64,000 nt of DNA from Eremophila alpestris peregrina (taxonomy: Eukaryota > Chordata > Aves > Passeriformes > Alaudidae). Position numbers and translations under genes: made by a program. Positions 47,940 to 59,900 of this stretch are shown here, in pieces. Within the stretch, counting starts at the first letter, position 1; every line of letters starts with the position of its first letter. The stretch spans positions 124,001-188,000 of the forward strand of contig WMCF01000204.1 of assembly GCA_009792885.1 (NCBI GenBank), in the 5' to 3' direction. The notes beneath the pieces were generated by a model. The model saw only the letters and a program-made list of their open reading frames with translations. It did no database searches and was not told the origin of the DNA.

Positions 47940-50900
47940 GTAATTCCTGGCCTGTGATCCAGCCAAAATTGAAATTAGCTCTGTGCTAAATAATGTGAGG
48001 AGAAGATGGAGAGGTGTTTGCCGAGTGCACAGAATGAGAGGGGAATCTGTGCTTTGTAACCAGTTGGACATGATTGGTTCAGAGATGTCCTGGGAGGGGG
48101 AAGCTCTCTGAACCTCAGTATTAAGGGCTAACATTCATTAATATTATTTTTGTGAACATCTCATCTTGCTTAGATTGCCAACATTTTTCATTACAATCAT
48201 CTAATTTCTCCAGATGATTGAGAGATTAGGGAGGGGGTGAGATGGCAGGGGAAAGACACAGATATAGGATTTTCTCTGTGTGGGCCACATGGCATCTGCA
48301 CAGGATTGCATCTTGTCAAGGTTTCATATGAGCTCTTGATTTCCTTTCTTGGTTTTCCAAACACTTTATAACTTCTAATCCCTTGGCCACCCCTCCATAC
48401 TGATCTTCACCTTCCTCCTTTTCTCCCCAGGGTTGTGCTGCCTCTCTTCTCTTACCACCAATATCTCTCTGCCAAATCAAATGTTCTCCCTGAGGGTCTT
48501 CCACTGAGATGGAGCTCATAACCAGCCATAACCTTAAGCCTGTAAAAGGTCCCTACCCATCAAATATTAACCACCTACCTACTGAAACACTTTTCCAGGG
48601 CTAGCAGTGGTACCCTCTGGGTGTTAATGCTTTACTTTCCTTGGAAAACAGTCCAAACCACACAAGATCTCAGGGAAGGGAAAGTTTGGTCAGGCAAAAG
48701 GGACACAACTGGATCAGAAAGATAGTGCTGATTGTCTCAGTGGGAGCAGGAACAAGTCTTAGCCTACAGCTGGTACTTCCTCCGCACCACCCAACCCCTC
48801 CTGCTCTCATCAGGCACAGAGGTGAGGGTCATCTGTACCTCATTTCTGCACTGGGTCAGGGAGAAAGATGTGAAGGGGTCCTGAGGGAAAGGGTAGAAGG
48901 AGGTACTCTGCAGCATGGAGCTGCTTTCTCTGGAATTCTTCTTTTGTAGCAGGAAAGGTTGCTCAAGGTCTGGCTGGCCTCATCAAAGAGTCTGCAAGTC
49001 TGAGTTGATGGTTATATTTTGTCACATTTGTGCACAGAGAAAATTAACTCTGCAGCTTTGCCACAGCCTTCTGTAGAAATGAGTGATATTTGCACTTCCA
49101 AGAAAGTAAAATTATGTTCATTAACTTAATTAGGATGAATGTCCAAAACAGCTCCTCAGTAAGAAATCAATAGGTTAGTATTAAAAGCAAGTATTTGTCC
49201 TTACTTCCCCTCTGCCCTCCTCCTTCCCTTCACAGACAACTTCCAAGGAAACGGGTCAGGGCATGAGAAACTGGTTATCAACACAACATTCCCCAATGCT
49301 CGCTGAGGGGTGGGACACCTCACTGCAGTGGGCCACCCTGCCAATGCCCAGCCCACCAGGGCAGTCTCAGGGGCACAACAGAGGGAGCTGGGGGAGACTT
49401 GCACCTGGACAGGTCTTGCAGAGGTCAGGAGAAGACAATGGGGAACTCTCCATGCATGGTATCCAAGAAAGTTTTCTGATGCCCAACACTATCCTGGGGT
49501 GCATCAAGCACAGCATCACCAACCAGTCAAAGGACGGGACTGTCCTGCCCTGCACTGGAGCAGCCTCACCTCGAGTTCTGGGGGCAGTTTTGGGCACCAG
49601 AATATGAAAGAGACATTCAGCTATTGGTGAGCGTTCAAAGGATGGTGAAGGGTCTGGAGAGGAAGCCATGTGAGGAATATCTGAGGTCACTTGGTCTGTC
49701 CAGCCTGGAGGAGACTGAGGGGAAACCTCATTGGGGTCTTCAACATCCCCACAAGGGGAAGTGGAGGGGCAGACACTGATTTTTCCTCTGTGGTGACCAG
49801 TGACAGGACCCATGGGAATGGCCTGAAGTTGAGTCAGGGGAGGTTTAGCCTAGATATCAAAGAAAAGTTTTTCATCCAGGGGGTGAAAAGTTGGCCACTG
49901 GAACAGACTCCACAGGGCAGTGGTCACAGCACAAGCCTGACAGAGCTCCAGAAGCATTTGGACAATGCTCTCAGGCACATGGTGTGACTTTTGGAATGTC
50001 CTGTGCAAGGGCCAGGAGTTGGACTCAATGACCCTGATGCATCCCTTCCAACTCAGCTTCTTCTATGATTCTGTGAAGGCTGTCACAGTGGGGATGGATA
50101 TCTGGGATTTTAGTTCAGATGCAGCTTTCAATTTTCCAGGACTCTGGCACTGTTTTATGTGCAGCTTAGTGCAGGATTCCACTCCTCCATCAGACTGCAG
50201 ATACAAACTTGCAAGACACAAATAATGTCTGACCACCAGAGTGAAGGAGCACGAGGAGGCAGCAGAGACCGAGGTGGGCACTAAGTGTCATTTTGGCCTT
50301 GTGTTCCAGTGGGACCTCGTGTGCGAGCAGCGTGGGCTGAACCAGGCAACAGCAACCTTCTTCTTCATCGGCGTCACCATGGGCGCCGTGGTGTTCGGCT
50401 ACCTCTCCGACAGGTTTGACCCCTCCCAGGCTGCTCCTCCGGGGCCTCAGCTTCACGGGAAGAATTCCACAAGCATGTGTCCTTCTGTAGGCAATCAGAG
50501 GGGCGGGGAAAGGAGAAAAGGCAATTGCAAAGGGAGAATCCAGCCTCTCACTCGGAAATCAGATTCAAGCCATACCGGGAAGCAATGCAGGGAGTAAACG
50601 CTTCCTGGATCAGTGAGCCAGTAAATGCTTCCCGGATCAGAGAAGCAGCTCTGGCCTTGGTTAGGAGTCAGATGCACTGCTGACTGTGGTCAGAATTGCT
50701 GCAGGAACAATAAAAAACAAACCAAAACAAAAAAAAAATTCAGTCTGCAAGAGCAGTTTCAGGGGGAAAAAAACTGTCTAAAAATGGAGAAAGCTGATTG
50801 TTACAAAGCTGAACAAAAAGGCTAAAAGGGTTAACTCCTTGCAAATTATACACAAATTGGCTAATGACACCCAAGTGAGGGGCTCAGAGCAAATGCTTGC

Positions 50901-53900
50901 CATAGCTCAAAGAGTCTCCAGCAAGCAAAATCTGACTCTGTCATTCCTAGAGAATCGAGGTAGAGGAGATTCTTTACAAGCAGGGAGGTGTTTGTTCCTC
51001 AAGGAAGAGCTGAAGCAATTAAGAAAACAGGAACAAAACTGCTGTCTCTGGTTAAATGTCAGGATGTGACAATACAAACCTGAAATAAAAAGAAATCCAA
51101 GTAATAAGCTAGAAAGGGCATCAGTTAAGAAACTAAATATTTTTGCAGACAGTAAAACCAGGAAACCCATCAGAGGACAGAGAGTCCAGGCACGCAGTTG
51201 GGATGTGCTATTCCCTGCATACTATTCATTACTGGGAAACTGGTTCCTGATTTCCTTCCTCTGGGAGGAATTAGAGTACAGCAAGCTGCAAAGTCACTGC
51301 AGAGGGGAACCTGAAGTGTGAAGGACCCAGAGACTTTAGTGCTGCAGATGGGAATTTTTACATCCATATCTTTACCCATGGGTACATGGGTATACTTTTA
51401 CAAGGACCCAAGACACCTGGCTGATTTTCCAACTGTGTGCCTTGGCTTTGTATCTCCAATAGTTTTATAGCACAGCTGGAGGGAGAGAAATTCAGAGTCA
51501 TGAAAAGGAGCAGGACAAAATATGGCAGAAAATAAGGTCTCACAAGGTAGCACAAAATGAAAAGTAATTTGTTTCACAAGTGGATTGTGAGGGGGAAGAG
51601 CCAGCAGAGGATCAAGGCATAAAAGGAGCATCTGGAAATAAAAAGACTGTAGTGTGAGACATAAATGAGGCCATGCTCACAGTGGGAGAATGTGTAGAGG
51701 CAGGTGTTGGAGCTGGAGCTTTGAAATAAGCTGACAGAAGAAGGTAGAGAGAAATACACCAGAGGAATGCCAGTTAAATGCCAGGAGCAGGGAGTTGTCC
51801 TGGAGCCCTACAGCATCTTGGGGCTAGAAAATCTTTAAACTGGTCTCCAAATAAGATCTCAGGGGTGCCAGGCTGCCTGACCTCTGAGCACACCAGGCAA
51901 ATTGGCAGAAATTCCTCTGAAAGGTGGAGCCAGAACACACCAGTGAAGAATCAGGCAGGTTTTTCCAAAATATCCAAGCCATAAAAATATGCAGGATTTC
52001 TTTGCATCGGTCAACAGGCATGAGAGCAGAGGAGACACCATCTCAGTCTCCTTATCAAACACTCCTTAAGAAACTAAGCTGCCCTAGGGTAAGAAGGAAG
52101 GTCTCAGCATGACTAAATAATTAAAAGCCAGGAAGAAGAGAGGAGATGCAAGTGCTCCATTATGACAAAGGAGGGGTCTATGCTTGGATTTTTGTGCTTT
52201 TCAGTACATTTGTAAATAATCTGGGAAGGGAGCAAATGGGAAGGTGATGCTGAGCATGGCAGAGATCAAGTCCAAGTGTGGAGACTTTGCAGAAGGATCT
52301 AAAGGACTCTGTGACTGGATGAGAGACTCAGAAGACAGAATTTCAGGGCAGATCTAAAATAGAGAAACAATTTAAACTTCTCATTTAAAATGGAGGCTCT
52401 GAACTGGCCACAGCTACTCAGTAGGAAGATTTTGGCATCATGACAGATAAAGACAGTTTTGCTCTAGACAAACCTCCACACAGCAATGAGTAGTGGCTAG
52501 GGAAGCAAGAGGAAAATTAAGAATCATTAGGTTAAACCTCAGATGTCATCCCACATATCTCCCCTATCATCTCTTTGAAGTCGACCTCCCATTAGCAACC
52601 TTTCTTTTCTCTGATAGAGATGAGATCCCACTCCTTTGTGCTAACAGTGAGGCAGAGATTTCATCTCTATTGCTCCAGAGGGAAAATCATCTGGCATTTT
52701 GCTACTATTTGGGTTCAGTGTTTTCCTAGGCCATTACAGATATTTGGATTTGAGAACTATTCTACTGATAAATTTTACCCGGGTAAAATCTCCAAAAACC
52801 TTCACTGTGAACAAATGTATGCAAAAATACATAAATATTGTTTCTGCTATTGTCTGCTCTTCTCCAAAAACTCCTTTTGTACCTTGTCCTTGAACTGAAT
52901 TGGTTCAATGATGCTTTGGCAGACTTCCAGATTGGGGGTTTTTTATGAAAATTACTTTTTTATTAATTTTTATGCTTGTGCAGTCTGCTCTTTTTATTGT
53001 ATTTTCTACAATCTTTCAGAGATTGTGCTACCACTCTCTTTGAAGGCAATTTTAATGGCATTATTTCTAGCAGCCTTCCTGTATCCTGCAATTCAATCCT
53101 TCCAGTTCACTCCTGATGTTCCTAGCAGGTAGTGTGCATTTTCTGAGAGACTAATAATGGTTCCTTAAATAGCTGCCTTGAGTTCTGCAGGAAATATTAT
53201 GGTTTTATATCCTCTTTACTGTATTTTCAAGGAAATTCTTCATTTAAAATGTATCTTACTTCTTGGGCAGTTACCCATTAGGAAAGTGGATTCAGCTCTG
53301 GTGGGTTTCTGGGTGCTTCTTGTTCTGACCCAGGGGCATCAAAATGTCTTTTGCAAATTGTCTCAGCTTAAATTTCAAAGCAGATCCCTGCACCCAAGAC
53401 ACAAACTGGGGGGAGTTGCCAGTCGATTAATTTATCAGCTGCTGAATGAAGTATTTTTTTTTTTATTTTTGGGAATGTTACTGTGGCATTATGCCCTGGC
53501 ATACCACTATTTTCCCTGGAGCAATTATTCCTGCCACCATCCTTCTCAGGTGACCACTGGGAGAGCCCTAATGCTGGGATCAGAGCAGGATTTTGGTCCT
53601 TGTAGACTGAACATCACCTGCTGGCAGGCTTGATCTACTATTGCAGCTTGAGCCTAAGCTTTCCTTGCAGTGCTGATATTCATCAGGAGAGTGACACCTT
53701 GTGCTCCATTTTGATTTTTAGATTTTCATTTTTGTGTAGAAATACATGCAGACATATTTCTCTGTCTGTAAGAGAGTGTGAGTGTGTGTTTATATGCACA
53801 TGCATTTGTGTGCATTTTATGTTTTGTATTTCTCCACACAGGACCCTGGACAATGGGGTAAGGAAAGCCCAGGGGAACAACATCCTTGCAGATTCCTCAG

Positions 53901-56900
53901 AAACCCCGTAGGATTTCAGGGCTATTTGCACATGCAGGCTGACAATTGGATTCCTTTGTTTCCCATCAGAGGAACAGGGTGAAAGTGGTATGGCTCTGCC
54001 TCCTCCTTGAGGATGGTGGCAGGGGCCAGTCCTGAGTAAGCCATGGGAGAAGGACATTGGCAATGAAGGGAGCAGGGTGAGACAGCAACATGGGAATCCA
54101 AGCTGGAATCACTGCTTTTGGTGGTGGTGTTGGCCAGGAGAGCCAGATCTGTTGTTCTGAGCAGTGCTGGTCTTTCCAATGGAGAGTCCCAATGTTTATG
54201 GTGCAGGCTCTTCATGGGATTGCACCATTGTGGCACCAGCTCGATCCAGAGCCATTTCCTCCTCTCCAGGATGCTGCATGCTTTAATTTTCCTCTAAAAT
54301 CTCTGGTTTGTTGGTTTCAAACCCTGCTCCCGTGACAGGTTTCCAGCCTCTGTAACCCAGCCTGTGCTTGTGGCAGGTTCGGACGGAAGACCATGCTCCA
54401 GCTGTCCCTGGTGTGCTCCATGGGTTTTGGGATGCTGAGCGCCACCTCCGTGTCCTACACAATGCTGGCCATCACACGGACCCTCACTGGGGTGGCCCTG
54501 AGTGGCCTCTCCCTGAATGTCCTGCCTTTGGGTGAGTGGGGGGGTGGCTGTGGCTGTCAGGGAGGCTCCTGGCAGGCCGTGGGTGGGAAGGGACTTTTCT
54601 GCCAGGAAGGGCAGGGTCAGTAGGAACAGCGGTCTGGAAATTGCTGCATGTGCAATTTCATTACAGAATATCCCTCTTGCAAGGATCCAAGAGTTACAAT
54701 CTGCTGTTAGTCCAATTAATATTTAACAGTCTACTCAAAATACAACAACCACTTGTTAGTACTTCTGCTGCAACAAGCCTACTCAGTTCCTGTCAAGTAT
54801 CATCAGCAGCACAATAAAAGCCATATTCCAAAGTCTCTGCCCCTTTCTACTCATGCAAAGTTCTCACCTTTCAAGCACACGCTGTTAGGAAGATTCGGCA
54901 GCACTGCCCTGTCCTCAGCATGAGAGGATGGAGTGTCACTTACAGGGTGTTTCGACTTCCCCAGTTTCAGGTTTGCTCACAGTTTTCCTAAGCTGCCAAT
55001 CTGTATTTTACAATGAGAAGACCTACCAGTTTTTCTTTTTTAAACTCACACAAAGCCAGGCAAAACTGAAGCCGAAGAATGTAAGTAATTACATAATTTT
55101 AAAAAAAGCTCCAAATTTCAGGATATACAGTAAACCACTGGATAATTTTGTAGATATAGTTGGGATATACTGTACAGTCTTGGAACATACACAGAAAGTG
55201 TTGTACCCAAGAAAAATAACAGTTGCAGGAGAAATTTCCAGGATTTTTGCAGATCTAGCCAAAATCAAGCTAAAATGGCTTCAGTACTGGAAAAGCCCAC
55301 ACAAGACCTGACAAATCCCAAGGCCTGCTGTGTTTGTTTATCGTTATAAAGGTTGATTCCTGCAAGTCATAGTAGACTTTGGGAGGGACATCTCTGATTG
55401 TTGGAGGTTGTAGCAAGATGTCCAAACCTTCAGAGGAAAACTGGCTTTTAGGTGACGCACACAAACAAGGAGACCCCCCACTTTACACGTGTGCTGCTGT
55501 CTGCTCTGGATGGACTCCATGTGAACCTAAATCCTTCTCAATATATTTCTTTAATCTGAAATAATGAGTGGACAGAGAAATGGGAAACTTTGTGCAGGCA
55601 AGATGGTCAGGGGAAAAAATTCTGGTTGATGAAGAAGGCCAATTGAATGCTATTGAATGGGATTTAAAAAAATCTCTGTTGCCAAGAGTGGTTTTAGCAC
55701 TGTTTCTTAACACATTTTTTTCCAGTATTTCTTTTCTTAAAGTTTTATTTTAGTGGCTTACAGCTTTGCAGGAGCTTAAGTACTGTGGTTGAACATTTTA
55801 AACGTTGCAAATATCAGCCAAACAGTGGAACTTTGTGAAGGAGAAGAGCAGGGATGTTCCCTTGCTTTGCCCTTGTTAAAAATCCCTGCAGGCCCTCTCT
55901 TGCTGGAGAAGTCCTGCATGTCCCAGCCGAATGCTGACTCCTTCTTCCAGGGATGGAGTGGGTGGACGTCCAGCACCGCACCTTCACTGGGATCCTTTCC
56001 AGCATCTTCTGGAGTGTTGGGAACATGCTGCTGGCCCTGGCAGCATTCTTGGTGCGGGAATGGCACTGGCTGCTGGTGGCCGTGACAGGACCTTGTCTCC
56101 TGAGCATCATCTCCCTGTGGTGAGTGCAGCCACCAGAAAGGCAGCACACTGGGATTTGCCTCCTCTGTGGATCCTAGGATCTGCTCAGCAACTTCAGTAC
56201 GAGCAGGACTCACCTGTGTCCTGTACCTAGATTGCCCAAGCTCTGGAAAATTGGAATGCCTGGGTTTTGTCTCTCCAGCAAGGCCAGGAGTCAAGGTTAC
56301 ATCACAGTTTTGGGGATAAGGAGGAGGCTGGACTGTGGCTGAGGATTTGGATGACAGGTGGAAGCAGGACTTGGTGCTGCCAGCTCTTTCAGACATGGCT
56401 CAGAGTAAAGAAAAGAGATTCCAATAAATGAAGGCACAACCAGATCCAGGCTTTAATCCTTAGTAAACCAAAGATAAAAAATTCGTTCATTTTCTGTCCC
56501 CACCTCACTGGGAAGGATACTTTTGGCACCAAATTTTCCACGAAAGACACTGGCACCTTCAGGCTAGGTCAGGTTCATTTATCTCTGCACTTCCCAAGGC
56601 TTCTCTCAAGAGTGTAACCATCCTGATGGGCCAAACACACCTGCTTTCTATGGGCAATTTCCCCCCATAGCCTTATTTAAGAAATACCTGACATCTCCTA
56701 AGCCTTAAAATGGGAGATGGTTCATTTAATCAAAGAAATTTTAATTTTTCCTTCTTTTTTTTCCCCCCCATGTAGTAATATACAAACAAGAATACAGAGT
56801 TGAATCACTGATAACTCTGTAAGGAGTAACTTCTGGTATTTCACTTTTCTAGTCCAACACAACTAAAATATGTGTTCTGCTGACTTTTTTAGTTCAAGTT

Positions 56901-59900
56901 GTTTTGCTCTCTTTCTAGGACATCCAGCCATAAAAAACAGCCCTTGGAAGTGCTGAAATTCACAGATGCATTTGGACCCACCCTTTTCATCATAACTGTT
57001 TGATTTTTCTTCTTATGTTACTATCTTTTATGGAGATTAGTTCTCCAACAAATTATACTCTAGACATCAAGCACCCATAAGGTCAGTGATTGCAGAAAAT
57101 TGAAAGTCTCTGAAGTATGGAATTAAAATCTAATTTAGCACTCTGTAGATATTATTGACACAAAGTCAGAAAGCAGCAGAGACATTAGACAGCCAAAAGA
57201 CATGGTATTACTCTCTAGAGGCAGTGATAATGAGTGCAAAATGCCATATTTCCTTCTTTGTATTTCCCAAGGTTGTAAGCTTGTGGGAAGGAGATGAAAA
57301 CTTCCAAGAAGACGAATTCTCCAAACATTTTAGCTCTACACATCATTTTCCATTCCTGGTTGAATAGTGACAACAGTTGTTCATTAGTTTTACTGCAATG
57401 TGATTTAGGGCACATGAATCACAAACATTGGATTGTAGGGATCTGGTCTCAAACCATTCTAGTGGGAGACTCCAGTGTGCAGAAGGCTTTGATTATTGTG
57501 AAAACCAAATCATTTTAGCAACTAACAATGTATGTATAGAGCTCACTGAATCCTTTCTAGATTGTGGCTTTTAATAGCTGACAATTTCAAAAGTTTAAAG
57601 AATCCCAGAAAGCACAAATGTGGAAATAGAAACTCCCTGGGGACATTTTTTGATTGCTAAGAATTTGAAACTTAAACCAGCTCAGTCTTTAGGGGTAGAA
57701 GAACATGTACATGTCAAAATGGTGCCCCACTACTCTTCCCATGCACCACAGTTGTTATATTTAGCTGAGGTGGAAGTCTCATGGAGAAGATGCCAGAGCC
57801 ATGTATTTGGGCTGGAAAACAGGCAGCTCCAACAGGAACAGTCTCCTCTCCTTGCACCTGCAGGTGGGTCCCAGAGTCTGCCCGGTGGCTCATAGCCAAG
57901 GGCAAAGTGAAGCAAGCCCACAGGCACCTGCTCAGATGTGCAAGAATGAATGGAAGGAAAGACTTTGCTGTCTCACCAGAGGTAAGGAACCAGAGATCCA
58001 GACACATGTTCTTCTTTTCCCACTTTGTCTCTCTGTATTTTTCTTATGTTTGATACCTGGAGCAATGCTTAGCCTGCAGTGTGGTCTGTGGGGCACTGTG
58101 GGCATTTTGCTCTAGAAAGCAGAAATTCACTCCTAGAGATAAAGCACCAGCTCAGCTCCCATAAGGCCAGAAATCCCGTCCATTAGGTGGAGTGTCTTTC
58201 CACTCATTTTTGCCATGGCAAGAGGCCTCAGTGGACTGGATACTGGAGTAAATACACAGTGAGTAGAACTTATTAACTCTGCTGGTACTTACCCCTCAAT
58301 CAATTGCCAAATGGTTTTTGGACAAGCATTCTCTTCATCTTCACAGGCAGGGCCCACTTCTCAGTGCCTGACATTTTAGGCATTTTGTATTTATATAAGT
58401 AGCTTGGATAAATAATTACTCTTTAAATTACTGCATTCTTAAGAGTGCATGAAGCTCACTGTTAGCTCTTCATACAACAGCAGGCAGCCACATGGGGAGG
58501 GGGGTGGAACTGGCCAACACTGACTTTTCCATTTGCCATTTCTCTACAGACCTCTCTGCTACATGGGGCATGTAGGTGAGAGGAGCAAAGGAGCCATGAG
58601 AAGAAAAAGAGGTCTAAAATAGCAGGCAATCTGTAAAGGTGTCAGACATGTCTGACAATGTATGCTCACAGAATGGTTGTGCAAAGGGAATGTATGGAAA
58701 ATCCAGGGTGGATCTGAAGCTGTGAAGGGCCAAGTCCCCAACTTGTCTCAGGTTTCATGTCTGCATCCTTTAAGTGCAGCAGCTGAGCTATTTCTTTCCA
58801 TCTCTGCCAGGCCCTCATGAGGATGGCAACAGACAAAAACATGGGAGGGAGTTACTCCTACATCAGCTTGTTCAGGACCCCAGTCCTGAGGAAGATCTCT
58901 CTGTGTTCTGGTGTGGTGTGGTAAGTGGTGTCACTTCACAGGGGGGAATTCATCCTGCAGTTCCCAGGGGGATTTCCCTCGGTCCCATCTCTGCCTGCTC
59001 CTTGCAGGTTTGGTGTCGCCTTCTCTTATTACGGCATGAGCATGAACCTGACTGGCTTTGGGCTCAGCATCTACCTCTCCCAGTTTGTCTTTGGTGTCAT
59101 TGAGATTCCAGCCAAGATGGTCATGTACGTGCTGGTGAACCGAATTGGCCGGCGGCAGAGCCAGGCATGGACACTCATCCTCACTGGACTCTGCATAGGA
59201 GCCAACATCGTCATTCCCAAGCGTGAGATGCTCTTCTGCTTTACGCAGTACTTGCTAAAGGGGGAGGGAGTCCATTTTGTGCAGTGCTGGAGAAGGAGAG
59301 CCATGGATTTGTCCAGAGGCAGTTCTGTGCAGAGAACCTCCACCTGCAGCGTGTCTATGAGACAAGCTCACCAATGTGGGCTAACCCAAATATCTGGTCA
59401 CAGCAGATGGCTTCCAGTCACTGTCAAGTGACTACTAAAGGGTCCAGCAATGGCAAGGCACAGTGCCTATCTAAATTATAGACTTTGTCCAGTGGGAACT
59501 ATCAGGACCTAGCCTGTCATCAGTTCAGCTCCCACCCGGGCTAATACTTACAAAATGTACAGGTCCAGCCTTTGGAGACAGCAGCTCCAGGGCCATGAAG
59601 TTCCCTGTTTCGTGTGTGGGAGCACTGAACTTTCTCCCTTCTTATACCTGGAAGTTTCTTCCTGGAGGCAGCTCATTGTCACAAATGCCTTCTCTTTCCC
59701 CCAGCCTTCACCTCCCTGCGTTCAGTAGTGGCCATTATGGGCAAGGGTTTCTCAGAAGCTGCCTTCACCACTGTCTTCTTGTACACCTCGGAGCTGTACC
59801 CCACCGTTCTGAGGTAGGAGATGCCACCCACCTGAGCACACCCCCAGGGCCTGGCTGGGGTGCTGTCCTCAGGCCTTGGCCATCAGCACAGCAGGATGTG

